This document shows positions 1 to 15,000 of a stretch of DNA of 64,000 nucleotides, in pieces. Position 1 is the stretch's first letter; every line of letters starts with the position of its first letter. Origin of the DNA: Tridacna crocea (lineage: Eukaryota; Mollusca; Bivalvia; Cardiida; Cardiidae); contig OX031057.1 of the NCBI GenBank assembly GCA_943736015.1, positions 59,292,001-59,356,000 on the forward strand. Direction: 5' to 3'. The position numbers were made by a program, and so were the translations under genes. A model generated the notes under the pieces. The model did no database searches and was not told the origin of the DNA. It saw only the letters and a list, made by a program, of their open reading frames with translations.

Positions 1-48
1 AAGTTGTTGTCGCTGTTGATGTGGTCGCCTTTTCTGTTGTTGTTCTTT
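1..48 (-). CDS. Exon 24: start of next Thr-rich exon (cut by window edge)
   Basis: The acceptor TCATATGCAG is followed by AA AGA ACA ACA ACA GAA, reading ERTTTEKATTSTATTT. It is nearly identical to the first 48 bases of exon 20, including the upstream intron. The exon continues leftward out of the window. Confidence 0.82.
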
Positions 49-3000
49 CTGCATATGACATAATTATTTGTAAAATTGAACAAACTTTGTTTCTTTAATA
101 ATTATCTTTTTATATCAAGTATTAAACATTTGAAATTATGGAAACATTAGACTTTGGTTATTAAAGTAAGTGCAATTGATTTTTTCTCAATTGAAAATAA
201 ACCACTTTTTTTTCAGACTCCCTCTTCAGCTTTACCGAAACTACTTGGTATGATAGGCAACACGGCGATTCTCAATAAGTAGGAACACACTGTAGTCTTT
301 CCGATACAAGAGCAATTCTGCATTACAAGTTATCATTTTAGAGGTTAATTGGTACCTACATGTACGTATTATATCATTTGAATAATTTAGGTGAAATTCT
401 TTTATAACAAAATACACCGTAATTATCTAGTTTTATACCTGCCACATTAAAATTTCCATTACTGTCGCCAACGTAGAATTTACTTTATAAGAACGTTTTC
501 CAATAGTAAAATTTCATCCCTATAAAATTTCATCCCTATCATCGAAAAAAAAAAAGAGTTATTATTATTGATTTGTCTACTGACGGTGTTGGATGCATAA
601 CACTCACAGATATCAACGACTGTATAAATTTTGTCTGCGAACTAATTGTCGCCAGGTTTTTTTTAATATCTAAGAAATTAACGTTACCAGATGATTTATG
701 TCGAAATACATTTAATTCATGTGACTTTAATCTTTTTTTGTAAGTGTGTGAACTTCACATAGCATCAAGGAAATAATACTAAGTTATGTCAATGTAGCTT
801 TGATGATATCAAATATCCAGGATGAAGGGTGGTCTTTTTTGCTATGCAAACTTAAAATTTCCGTTACTGTTAACCCTTTGGCTGCTAAGCGATTCACTGA
901 TCTTTTGGAGACAATGTAGATCAAGATCAGTCAGCACTTAGCGTGCAGTCTGATCTTTGATCTACACTGTTCGACGAGGAGAGATTGTTCCCTAAAACAT
1001 ATCTTTGAAATAGCAATATTTGAAGATGAATTATCCTAATGAAAATTTTATTTCAGTTATTTAGCAGGGTAAGGACTTATGCCTCGTCTCCAATAAGTAA
1101 CTTGGTCTATCTGAAGTGGCGTGATTAATTGTTTACAAATAGTGGCAATAAATATCAGTAATTTACGGGGTTATATACACCTACTATCAAGTGAAACATT
1201 ATTAGTTGTACGTTCAGTTGACAGGGGACTTGGAACCTTGTAAATGGCTGTGTTGAAAGCAGAAGGCGAGGTGGCGACATAACTTGAAACAGCCGTGAAC
1301 AAGTTTCCAAGTTCCCTCCCACCTGACCGTACAACAAATTTATCATACCTCAAAGTTTCACCCTTTCAAAGCGTGTTAAGCGATATTTTCCTGTTTTATA
1401 GTATCAAGAATCGAGTAAGTTGACAAAACAAAAATTCCCTTCTGTGTGCCCCATTGCAATGAAAACTGACTTCACTGGGAACTGACGTCACTAAAACGTG
1501 CAGTCTGGTTCATAAACGTGCAGTCTCGTGATCGATCGACGCCGTCATTTTGGATGTTGTGTTGCAAGTGTAATGCATACGGGGCAATCAAAAGGGAAAC
1601 TGCTTTTACGTGGTTTTTGCCAGTGTACACGATATATAATTATGTTCAGGGCATATTATCCAATCAGATCTCTAGAAATTCTTTTGCAGTATAATAAAAC
1701 GTTGTGTTGATCGCAAGTTGTTTGTGGAAATGCTAATGAGTAGGTAGTACTTATGCATTCATTTGTAAAGTTTTCATGTTAGAATGAAATATTCATTATG
1801 AAACCAACTACATTTTCAGATGGGACTTATTTTTGCACAGTGTCTAGGTCGTCCCCAAATACAACAGACACAGCATAGTCTGATTTCTGACTTAATAATT
1901 TCAAAATCTGAAAAGTTTCCAATCAAGCAAGAATATCTGAAATGTTACAATATCTCTACTTATCGAATGTTATAAAAATCAAAATAAAACACTTTATGTT
2001 TTCTGTGCTAAGCCAGTAGACTGCGGTTGACATTTCAGCAAGAAAACCCCTTTTTATAGAAGAGTATGTAGAGATCTAAATATCAATTTGTACACTGGTT
2101 TACATAGTACACGCCATTATGTCAAATTCACAGGAAAGCATCTCTTAGATATTCCTTTTTTGTCCATTCTGACGAACCAGTGTCATAAATTTACGATATA
2201 ATCCTCTTTCTATCGTGGTCTATCGTTCAATAAACCACAGTTGTGAGTTATGAGGCACAATAACTACTCCACGAGGCTGATAGCCTGAGTCGTTTATTCA
2301 TTGTGCCTCATAACTTACAACATGGTTTATTGAACGATAAACCACGATGGAAAGAAGATTATTTCGATTCTAACATGACCATACTAGTTCATACTTATAG
2401 TAAAAACGCGGATGCAGATTATATTCCATTCTAACATGACACGCGACTTTGGCTCTATAAACACAGTGCAAGGAAAACGTGGTAAAATCTGCGACAATCC
2501 ATGTAGAATGACGTCATCCTATATTGAGTGACGTCATTCAATGAGTGAGTTATTCAATGGAACATAATCTTCATCCGCGTTTTTACTCTCAGTTTGAACT
2601 TGTTTTCCTTTCATTAAAAATTTGCCATGTTAGAATCGAAATAATCTTCTTTCTATCGTGGTATATCGTTCAATAAACCACGTTGTGAGTTATGAGGCGC
2701 AATGAATAACCCACTCGGCCTATCGCCCTCGTGGATTATTTATTGTGCCTCATAACTCACAACTGTGGTTTATTGAACGATATACCACGATAGAAAGAAG
2801 ATTATTTCTTAATTGAATAACTCACTTTAGACAGAATGATTTCACTCTAAATAGAATGACGTCACTTTATATGGTATGACGTAGATTTTACAACGCTTTC
2901 GTTGCACTGTGTTCATTGGGCCGAATTCACGTGTCATGTTAGAATAGCTAATGATTCATAGTAACCATCAAAACGAAGCATTCAATTCTAAGATTTACCC

Positions 3001-6000
3001 CTTTACCAAACGACAAAATTTTAGACACGTCCAAATTGAAAGCATTTGCAGACGACAAAAATATTTGTGACTCAAAAATTAAACTTGACTTCAGAACAGT
3101 AGAAAACATTGTGAGAAATGGAGAAAATGCTGGTAACCAGCATTTTCTCCTTTTCCCACAATATTTTCAGAAGGCTTCTTCCTCTGGCCGTAAAAAAAAA
3201 CAAAAAAAAACAGGGGGTTGTCTGATAAAGGGTTAAAGTCCCGAATGCAGTCCTCGTATCAGCTCAAGAGGAATATACGACAAGATAAAATAAATGCCCA
3301 GAAAAAGGCAGTTTATTGCATGTCTGTCATGCATGACACCATGAAAATCACCTCATAAACTTGAGCAATAATATCCGTTGCGTAGATCTATAACAACCGA
3401 CTGAATCATGAGGTAGACCGGTCCTTTGACATGCAAAGGAAGTAAACATAAAAAAAAAGTTTCGAACGGGGTCGATACTTTTTTGCAGATGCAGTAAGTC
3501 TCCCTTTTAAAAATAATATATAGGCCTGCAACACGCGAAAAGGGTCATTCAGACATTTGCGTAAAGTGTCTTCTCGGATCAGCCTGCGCAGTTTGAATGC
3601 CCCTTTTGCGTGCGTTGCAAGCCAATTATACCTACCGTCACAGACCCTGATGTCCAATTTAAATTTTGATTCAGGAGATGATATGTTTCCTGTCACGGTA
3701 ATGTTGATAGTTGAAATGTATATACCATCCTCCATAATAATTGGTCTGTTACTGACCTGTGTCTGTAAAAAAGCAAGTATGATCTTTGCTTCATTGTCCT
3801 TGCAAATGTTTGCCTGCAGGCTGTCGTAAAACCATCTTAGCAAGCCAAGGATAACGATCAACTACGCTACTCTACCCTTGGCGGATTGAGCTTAATTTCG
3901 ACAATCACCCGATACGCATTTTCATTGGTTGCAACTAGCTCTAACTGCACCAAATCAAATCGCTCGTAGCATTTCATCTTTGATAAAAATAGAACAGGGT
4001 CGCGAGAAAAATAGAAGGTAAACATGAACACCTCCGTGGATGTGTGCAGCATCTGTAATGGCTTATTACCGAAGAAAACATAAACAAACAATATTTACAT
4101 AAAGTTTCAATGTGACCAATCAATTATCAGATGTTTTAGGCTATACCCCAGCACCTGACCATGGAATGTCGATGTACGGTTGTTGTTATTGCTTCATGTT
4201 GAATTATTGTATTCGTAAGCGGTTTGTAAAACGATATTTCATTGGCTATAAGAAATATGATGTAAAGGGAGATAATAAGCAGCATCCAATAGAGGGCGTG
4301 TCGTGGGAAATGGATTTTATAGATCCATGACCACGTGATGTATTGCTTGGTATCATGCATCATGCAGATGCATGAAGCCCCTTTTATCAGAAAGTAGTTC
4401 AACGTTTTATTACTTAACCAATTACCATACAATCCCTAATTTTGACGACCCTTATTGAAAGAAGCCTTTAGAAAACACTGTGGGAAAAGGAGAAATTGCT
4501 GATAACCAGCAATTTCTCCTTTTCCCACATTGTTTTCTACCCTTTACAAAATAAAAAAAAAATAAAAAAAATAAAAAATCAGTCACTTTTATTTTGCCGT
4601 CTGCAAATGCTTTCGATTGGGACAAGCCAAAAGTATTGTTACTTGGTGATGAGTTAAAGTGACATATACATAATTATGCTGTCATTTGAACAGATTTTGT
4701 CGTCTTCTAAATCTTTTACTTACGATTTCAATATCACTTCCATTCTGCAAGGTATAAGATACGGTGAAATATTCAATTCCAACCAGGTCCTTCAACTCAA
4801 CTCTACCGACTTTTATGCCATACGGGAAGACAATCTTTATCACCGCGTCGTCTGAATTACCAAGATCAAATGGTGGGACGTCATTTCCGGGTCTGTAAAA
4901 AGAAAACAAGAGCACTACATGTGGGTGCCAACCTTCGTTTGCGGATGCTTGATTTGAAGTGACAACTTTAAGTTCAAAAGGAAGATCATCTTCGCAAGCC
5001 AAGACTGACGATTCACTGCTCACATGTAAATCTACCCTTGGCGGATCGAGCTTGATTTTTAAGTTCACCCGATATGCTTTTTCATTGGATGCAGCCAGCT
5101 CTAGCTGCAACGAATGAAATCACTCGTAGCATTCATCTTTGATAAAAATAGAACAAGGTCCTTACCTTTCGAATAGAAGGTAAACATGGAAACCCACGTG
5201 GATGTCTGCTTATCGCTTCATGTGTATTCGTAAGCGGTTTGTAAAACGACATTTCATTTGCTTTTAGAAATATGATGTAAAGGGGGGTAATAACCAACAT
5301 CCAATAGAGGGCGCATCGCAGGAATCTCAAAATCGGGCTCAATCAGCCAAGGTAAGATCCACGTAGTGATTGTAAACTTGGCTCGCGAAGATGAAGGAAG
5401 ATCGAAATAACTGTGTCAAAAAATACATTACTAGTTAACTACCCTTGTTGAATACCATGAAAAACAACACTACTGCTCAATATTTCGGCTATTTCCATTT
5501 TCAAGAGTTAGAAACACTTTATTCTTCTAGAACATTTTTAGCGTGCATCATGCAGTGTTGGACCGAACTATGGGGTTGACCCTCAAAGTTCGTATGAATG
5601 TTAACCCCATAGTTCGCTCCAACAATGCAGCCATATTGTTTTACTCATATTTGTTGAATAGATTCCCTTTTTCACAACCAATAACACGTAGATCTACAAC
5701 TTTTATTAATAATGGAGATATTTGAAAAATATTCTTCTTTCTGCCGTGGTTTATCGTTCAATAAACCACAATTGTGACTTATGAAGCACAATAAATAATC
5801 CATAAGGGCGATAGTCATTGCATCTTATAACTCACAAAGTAGTTTATTGAATGATAAACCGCGATAGAAAGGAGATTTTTTTTCGATTCTTGCATGATTA
5901 ACTATTAACGAAAAGAAAACAACTTCATACTTGGAGTAAAAACGCGGATGCAGACTGTATTCCATTGAAAAACTTACATGTACTTATACAGAGTCAATGT

Positions 6001-9000
6001 CACTCTATATAGAATGATGTCATTCTATTTGGCGTGTTTGCGTAAAGTGTTGTCTCGGATCAGCCAGCGCAGTTCTCGCAGGATTAACCGAAACGACAAT
6101 TTCATTTTTTTATGTAATTTTCTGTTTTGCACAAGTCTACTGTTGCCCAAGATCTAACGTAGTTGTAAAGTGCCATCTTGGATTAGCCTGCGCAGACTGC
6201 GCAGGCTAATCCGAGACGACACTTTACGCAAATGTCCGAATGCCCCTTTTCGTGTGTTGCAAACCAATTATTATAGAATAACATAGACTTTACCATGCCC
6301 TCGTTGCATTTTGTTTGTAGTGCCGAATTCGCGTGTCATGCATTGTCTTATTCATTAACCCTTTACTCCATAGATACTCATTTCTACGCATTGCTTGTAG
6401 AAGCCTTTGGAAAACATTGTGGCTAAAGCTGAAATTGTTCGTGACGAGCAATTTCACCTTTTACCACAATGTTTTCTTTGCTATCAAAAAGTGTCATATT
6501 ACACATAAGAAACGGCTTCATCCTCGCTGTTATTTAGGGTCAATTAGAGATACCATAGAAATGCCTTATGGGGTAAAGGGTTAAAACCTGATCCTGAGCT
6601 TTATGCTGAATATTTAAGTAGGCATATAAATAGAACTACAACTATTATTCAAAAAGTTATATATACACGGAAAGGAACAAACAGGTAAGCAATTGTGCCT
6701 TTGGCCCTCAAAGCTAAATGTGCTTTTGCGGTCAATGTAGATGAAGATCAGATTATACAGAACATGCGGTCTGATCTTAGGTCTGCACTGTCCAAAGAGG
6801 AAGTATTTCCCTAAAAAATAACTTTGAAATTGCAGTGCATGCTTTTTTGCTTTTTTGACTGGAATTTTTCAAAGAACTTATTTGGTCATGAGATAAAGGA
6901 GTGATTGGCGTATGCTGTGAGAAATATTTCCGTGACCATTCGGGACAATTGACGAGCGATGCCGGGGGTAAAAATAGAGTATTTATATATGTAAATGATT
7001 TTGACCCAGGTCAGATTGAATAATGTAGATAATAAACATATAAAATATGAAAGTTTTTGCATGACGATGATGACCTTGACGATGATGCAGGCGACAACAG
7101 GACTTCAACAACACCTCTATGGTTTCTATGAAAACAGCCGAGCTAAAAATGATGGGATCATTTCAAGGAAATTGGCCTCTTTAAGAAATAATCTTTCTAT
7201 CATGGTTTATCGTTCAATAATTCACAGTTGTGGGTTATGAGACAAAATAAATAGTTCACGAGTGCGAAAGTCCGAGTGGTTTATTCATTGCGCCTCACAA
7301 CTTACAACATAGTTTATTGAACGATAAACCACGATAGAGAGAGGATTATTTCGTTTCTAACATGTCCAACTCTAAATCAAAGGAAAAAATGTTCACACTT
7401 AGAGTGAAAACGCGGATGAAGATTATATATTCTATTGAATAACTTACTTACTTTATACTGAATGACGTCACATGCCATGTTAGAATTCTAAATATAACCA
7501 ATACTAAGACAAAAACTTGCAAGTTTCGTCAATCCATTACTCATGTTTTACTGGTCGATAAATAACAGGACGGAGATAGAACCCACGACCTCTTTTCCAT
7601 TAGTAGACTTTTTATACGAAGATACCAAAACGTATAACGTATAACGCTGTATTATTTGCTTATAATTGCACACATGGTGTAAAATCGATTTTTGATTGGT
7701 CAGAATCGGGTCATGTGATGAAAAAACCTGCATGTTATTTTTCGATGAATGCAATAGCACTACTTTCGGTTTTTCCAAATTGTTGTTGGTATCTAATTTT
7801 AGATTTTATGCAAACTGTTTATGGGCTATATTTAGAGTTCCATCGCTGAATCAGTCAAATGCAAAAAGATCAATTTCTTTTTCTTTAAAAAACTTGTAAA
7901 AAGGAAACTAACGAATAAACCTTGACAAAATGATGGTGTTTAACTTTATTTAGTCTTTGTCCTACTTTTCTATCCAATCAGAACGCTCATATTTGAAAAA
8001 TTTTGACCGTCTATCTTCCATAAACTACCCAACGTAGGTTTATTTTGATCATTTATCCCATGGCCAACTTTATCATGCAAATCAAACCCGGTAACTGTTA
8101 TTTGACCGCTATGTAAGCCAATTAAATTATGAGAGTTTGATCCCTTTTGGCCGTGAAATCGATCACATATGGAATGATATATTGACTGGCGATCTCTGCA
8201 AACCCTTTGCACTTATAATCCGAATTTCGCGCTTCGAGTGTAGAGGGTTTCAATTTATTGGAAAACAACTCTGCGGGATATCTGGGGTTGTAAATTACTG
8301 GGGTACCAAAACTTGTAGGATTTGTTTTCCTTTCAGGTCTTACAATTTGATCTACCTCAAATTTTACCCAAAGCATGCGTTTGAAAAATTATGGTCAGCT
8401 ATAGAAATGCTTTTGACCAGCATTTGCTCTTTTTCAAGCAATGTTGTCATGCCTTAATTGATACAAATTGAATAATTTGAGCCATATTTATTGTGTTGTC
8501 TACAACTGCTTTAAATATTGGGGCAGTCATACATTGCCAGTTCCAGAAGAGTTTAAAAAAAAGAGAAAATATCCGCAGTACAAGTTTCTTATGATGAGAC
8601 TAAAGCCGGGGGAGGAGCGCGACACGAACGCTCGAAATGTAACAGCACATTATGTTTACTGCATCTTTGGAATTTTATCTCTGATTTTTTCATCATAATT
8701 TGAATTCAATCTCTGATATTTTTATTGATTTATCAACAAAAGTGATACAATAGTAGAAATACTTCGGTAGGATATATTTCTGAATAGCTACCCACAAAGT
8801 TAAGGATATTATGAAGAGGCTTCTCTTGTTACAATGTTTTTGAAAACATTAATTTCCAACCTGTAGCATAGAGCTATTACATAGTCAGCAGACGGCATTT
8901 TATTGTAATTGTTTTGCATAGCGTCGTCACAAATACATGTACGTACATGTAGATTAGGCTGGGGAAAGTGTGTTGGTAGATCAGACCACAATGGTATCGT

Positions 9001-12000
9001 CTGATCTATCATAAACAAACCAACCGTATACAAATTATATTTTTTAACCTTTATGTTCAATAAGTCAGTTCCTTTTAAAATAATTTCGTCATTTTTTAGA
9101 AGAAGTCAGTGGTTTTGTGAGCGCACGGTAAACATAAATCAGCCTGCACAATATTGTTGGAAAATCAAAATTATCTTCAGGGAAGTCAGAAAGCTTATTT
9201 ATTGTTCTTTAATATGGCGTAGTTTTCAGTCATTTAGAAAATACATTTTAGCCCTTTTGACACTTTTTTAAAGCAACTATCGTATTTTCTTTCTTTTTCC
9301 CTGATCGTTTGCATTGCGCTGGAGTTCTCCGATGATGACCGAGTCTCACTGTTAGATAAGACGCCTATCGGGTATCTTGATTGGTGTTACGTAATGGTAT
9401 ACATTGATACATTTATACGAAGTAATCGGAAAGAAAGTACATGTATCAGGAAAAAAATCAGACTTCTTTAGGGAGAGGAACTATATAAGCTTTGATGCTT
9501 TCGTTTCAATCCTTTTCGCAATACATGTTGTTGTAAATGAATGATGTTAGTATATTGAATAAATTAAAACTACATGTTTAAACTAAGATCAGAATTTTTT
9601 TACGAGATTATTTATAAGGATTTAAAGTCAAGTTTAACAAGATCTTGTATAAGTCCAATTTGCCGCCTTCTCTCTTTAGCTCTTTACTTGCAAATGTGTG
9701 ATGATTAATGCATTTTCAAAAGTATTTTATGGCGACAGCTCACATATTCAAAGTTCTCGCTATTTTCAATCTGATCACATGTATTTTCGAGTCCCCGTAT
9801 TTTCTCCCTCTCATGTGTTTTCAAAAGTCAATAACCTTTTCCCATATGGAGAACTTTTTGACTTCACCAACTTAGAAAAAAAAGCAATTTCAGAAAATAA
9901 ATCAAATGTAGCTAAATTGGTATTCTTCACTTTAAAAGAGTCGAAAACATTGTAGGAAAAGGAATCAATACTGGATATTGGTATTTCTCCTTTTCTTACA
10001 ATGTTTACAAAAGGTTTTATGCAGGACCGTTGAAATTCGGGAGTGTGCTGTACAAGTCACATCAATACTCCCAAAACGCAAATTGTTTTCTGCTGATTTC
10101 AGTCATATATTGATATTGATTCGTCAATTTTTTTAAGCCAAGAGAATTTCGACACATAAAATAAAACCGATTCAGCCCAGGATCAGACTGCTTGTTTTGT
10201 ACAGTTTGTTATTGGTCTATTGACTGAATAACTATTATAATGATCCAATAGTACAACAAATTCAATCTTCTTTAGAAATTAAAAAAAAAAGAGAAATAAA
10301 AGTGCAATTTAAAGAAATTTATGCTAACTAAATTGAAATTATTTTCCAAAAAGAATTAAAAAAGACGATACTGGGAAGATAATGGTTTTTACAAATCCCT
10401 TAAAAGTTTTCACTGATGCAAATAATATACACGTACATGTATAAAAATGATAAATACAATCATTATATATTTGGACAATGTGTAAAAACAGGATCCAGGT
10501 TTAACAAAACAATACAGACAAGGTTATCATGTCATCAGTTCTTATCTTCCCTTTATCCGTTGCTAAATCTTTTCACCCAGTCTTAAAATCTCACTTTGCT
10601 CGATACAGCATTTATTATACAAAAATTAACGATAGTGTCGTTTTTAAACTAAAATGGACGCAAGATCTCAATTTAACAAATGTAAACGAATACTTTGATC
10701 ATAATCACAACAAAACATAGCATACTTCAAGACGTTATAGATTTTTTTCTTGCAATTCATTTTTATGTTATTTAGCGTCAAAAACGGCGCAAGAGCAAAT
10801 TTCTTAAACCTTTCTATAGAAATAAGAAGGAGAATGGGTCAGTAACTTTAAATCAAAATGGACGCAACTTCCCATTTTGCTACAGGAATTAAAATTATAT
10901 TGAAGTAAAGTAGAGATATTACAGAATACTTCAAGACGTTATAGATTTTAATCATTTTAGAACAAAAATGTGTTTTAGTCGATCAAAAAATTTTCCCTTC
11001 TGAATCCTATATGACAGGCCGTTATCGGAAATCCTCTCGGACCAGATAATCGATAAGTTCCAAGGAGAGTAACTCTTGCTCGACCTGCAGCTGAAAGTTG
11101 GGGATGCATTTAAACGTCGCAATTTATCTGGAGTTTATCTGGATTTACGGCGCATGCGTACCTAAACCCTACCCCCCTCATTAATATTCAACAATTACTT
11201 AACCCTCTCCCAAACAAGCCCTTCTTTTTACGTGTCTGCAGTACATTTGAAAACATTGTGGGAAAAGGAGAAATTGCTTGTAACGAGTAATTTGTCCTTT
11301 TCCCACAGTGTTTACTGATAATTTTCTGCCATTGTTATGAAAGTTAAAATTGTCGTCTGCAAACTCTTTCAGTTTGGAAGAGTCTGAAATTTGTCGTTTG
11401 GGAAAGGGTTAAATTAGGTCTAGCACATGCCAAGTAGATCTACAAGTTACGCCGTTGAAAAAAAAGGTAAAACACAGATACAATTTATGTTATGTAATAA
11501 TTTTAAGCCGATCAATCTAGATCTATCTGGTCGGTTTTCCTCTGAAACATACTACCTGAAGCTTGAAACAAGCTGTTGTTACAGGGTTTAAGAAGTAAAT
11601 CGACGATATGTTGAAATTTTAAGAAAAAATAATGCTGTAGTAAATCTGTAGAAATTTTCAAAGACTGAGCCTAGTAGTTACTTCCTCAAAATCTTGGTCA
11701 AATTCTGCCATATTTGACATTGTTTAACACTGGCGATAGTCAAGCGTGAACTGGAAATGAAGCTGATAATGAAGGTCCTTTAACCCTTTCCCATATGACA
11801 AATTTTAGACCATTCCAAATTGAAAGCATTGGCAGATATCAAATTTTGAAAGTGGAACAATTGAAGTTGAGTTTTTGACAGGGTAGAAAATATTGAAGGA
11901 AAAGGAGAAAATGCCAATAACCAGAATTTTCTCCTTTTCCAAAAATAACCTTCTTCCCAATTGATTGTTTGGTAAAGGGTTAAATACCACGTGGTCGTGT

Positions 12001-15000
12001 ACGAGGTTAAGCCCCGATATTCACGTGGATATTACGTCATTTTTTAGCGATGATGCAATGATGACGTTTCATTAGCGAATCAGCCAACTCCATATATTGG
12101 TGAAAGGGCGTTTCTTTGTGAATAGTGGATTCCGTATATGGGACATTATTTTAGCAATGATGTAATGTGGGCGGAAAAAGACTAAGTCAGTTAAACACTA
12201 AGAAGTTCAAAATTAAACGATTTAAACAGCCACAGTCGGTCGCTACGCTCCCTCCTTTTGGCTGTTTAAATCGTTTAATTTTGACTTCTTAGCGTTTAAC
12301 TATTACTTGCAACCTAAAAAAAATACACTATGCCAACAGTGAATAGAGTATGAATGGTCGACGTCATCAGTTACATCATTTAAAATACGTCAGCGATCGA
12401 TTTCTATGAAGCCAAGGTCACTGAGTTATATTTAGTACACTGTGTAAACGGAAAAATCACTCTCTTGCATAAATGAACTTGATTTTTTGTTTCATGACGG
12501 AGTTAAACTTTTTTATTGCGGGGATTAGGTTAAGAAAATGCTATTGATCAGAAAAAAATTATCGTGGATTTGATGGAATGTGTATAATGAAAGAACTGTT
12601 GGAGAAAGGATCGAAAGAAGTGAATACACATTTTGAAATGTTTGCGTGATAGGAACGATATTAGAAACTAGCTTAGAACTGGGAAACCATAAATACATAC
12701 TGATAAATTAACAGCTGCGACACCGTTGTTTTATGTTCTAATAAGTGGGTCACAAAACGTTGGCGTCATTCGATTCATATCTTACAAGAAACATAGGATA
12801 GACCAAGTCTTATATCGGCATCAGATAGATACTCATCGAGAACAGATCTGCCGACGGTACGTACGCATATTCTTTACAAATTATCTACGAAAAGGTCACT
12901 AGAAAGAACACATCGTCTGCTTATCCTCAAGTTTAGATAGGTGATTGTATTGTTCATATAGATCTACATAATCATTTCTTTCTTAAATTTTGTTCGATGA
13001 ATCATCGAAAGTATGATTTCAAAGCCAGCAAAATGGCCGCCTTCGACAAAAAAAAAAAATGTTCAAAAGCTAAAAATAGATTGTGTATTCATCCCCGTTC
13101 TACCAAGTATCCGCGAAGGAAATTAACTCGTATTTACTGTCGTATTTGTCCGTGCATTTTTCTCTCTATCATTTTCGAAAAGTGATTTAAGTGAACAGCG
13201 AGTGCAATTATAAGGGTTGAGTGCAGATTTTTGTGTTTTCATCGAGATATAAAATGCAATTGCCTTATTACATGGCTTAACATAACGCCCTTTATTTGCC
13301 ATGTAATAAGGCAATTGCATTTTATATCTCGATGAAAACACAAAAATCTGCACTCAACCCTATAGTGTTTGCTTGTGTAGTAAAGGGTTCATTTACTTGT
13401 ATAAAGCTGCTACGACACATCATCCCCCAATATTTGGGGGATTGTAGTGATACGCGCTATAAAGCAGCAATGGAGAAAATGGCCTTTATCAATACGTCTG
13501 TCTGGTTTAGCTCCAGATTTCTCTAAACTGCTGATCATAGTTGTATGAATCGCACCAGGTATAGCGTTTTATTTAGTAAACGTTTTAGTTTGAAATTCGA
13601 AGTAAAGGTTGTCGCGTCGAAAAGTAGTCCGGTTCTGTACCAGGATGCCCAACCTTGATAGATGTGTATTTGTAGAATGCTATCTAGCGGGAGATAACAA
13701 CTTGAACCCAGGCCACACTACCTGTGGTTTATATCCCCATCAATAGAAACCAATAAAAAATTACCTGAGACTAGCCACAGTGTTATTTCTTCCAGTTGGG
13801 TCGGACGTGAAAATGTCGACATCATCGTCACCGATTATCGTCGCCTCGTCCATTCCCTTTATGTCCTGACAAGGAGGGACTGAAAATAAAAAAAGTTACC
13901 TTGTGAACTCTTCTACTGCCATAGGATGCCTATCCTTAAGTAGTAAATTAAAAGTTAAGAATGGTTCGTGAACGAGAACTTGAAAAAAAAAATGAAGCAG
14001 AGAAACCGTTTTTTTTTTTTGCCAGAGCATGATCGTTGGGTTACTCCAAATTTTATGAACCTTGAAAGATATAGAGGATATTTGTTTATTTTGGTGAAAT
14101 ATCGTAATTCATTTCATCATGTGAACACCATTGGTAACATTTTCACGAGTGGCGCAGCTATTCCCCGTGGTGTACCCATTCTGCATAGCAACCCGTTACA
14201 ATATTACGTCAAGCGCGAGGTAATGTAAGGTAAATGATGTCATATTTCCATCTCAGTTGTGAGTCATGCGCAAATTACCTAGGTAACTAGGAATTATAAA
14301 TCGGGTTTTTTAATGGTCGTACCGGTGTAATATCGACCTATATTTTCACTGCTTTTTCTCGATATCCTACCGGAAAGCATGAAAGAATATCACTAAATTC
14401 AAGAAACAAAATCTCACCAACAGTTACGTTGTGAACTCTTCACCATACTATTCCCAGGTTAAACGACTCCAATTGGTTGTGCTTTTGAAAACATTGTGGG
14501 AAAAGGAGAAAATGCTGGTTGTCCCTTTTCCACAATATTTTCTACCCTATCAAAGATAAATTCTATCACTCGAGCCATATTCATTTGTCATCTAAACGTT
14601 TGTTTTTTTTCATTTGGACATGGCTTAAGTTTTGTTGTTTGGTAGTGACATTAACCAAAACGGCGACAAAATGTGGACATGACAAAATTGAAAGCACTTG
14701 CAGACGACTAATCAAGTATTGCTAAAATGATGATTTGTAGTTTTGATGCGGCAGAAAACAGTGTGGGAAAAGGAGAAAATACCGGTTACTTGTATTTTCT
14801 CCTGTTTCCCGCAACGTTTTACAAAGGCTTTATCCTTTGATACGATAAAACTCGGGGTTATGTGTTACATGTTAGCTTTATTCTTGTTCAATAAATCAGT
14901 TATTGCCCCTTTCACGAGTTTTCAAACATTACTGAACAAAAGGGGGTTTCAATTTCTAGTGTTTTTTATCGTTTCCTTCAGCAATACACAGTCATGTTTT

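Larger units (their letters stand above)
1..7540. repeat. Segmental duplication copy VI (left part)
   Basis: Closely matches 18405-24330 over introns and exons 22-24, differing by a few percent of bases by eye. Copy VI has extra blocks at about 2425-2810 and 5825-6768 that are absent from copy V. Copy V has an intact F3 element at 21520-21785 that is truncated here. Confidence 0.9.
10021..12179. other. Intron DNA private to copy VI (outside two F2 elements), nothing recognised
   Basis: GACGCAA and TACTTCAAGACGTTATAGAT recur at about 10660-10740 and 10858-10945, so there is a small direct duplication. No gene seen. Confidence 0.5.

Noticed and set aside
2500-2545. TGACGTCA motifs as cAMP-response elements
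   Set aside because: They recur in every F1 copy and belong to the element.
3406-3861. 151-codon frame as a stand-alone gene
   Set aside because: Only 3636-3762 is exon; the rest reads into intron, an F3 fragment and F4.
4682-5110. 142-codon frame as a stand-alone gene
   Set aside because: Only 4724-4892 is exon; the upstream part is F4 element.
11199-11412. Hairpin plus T-rich flank as a transcription terminator
   Set aside because: It belongs to the dispersed TTAA-bounded F2 family; intrinsic terminators do not apply here.
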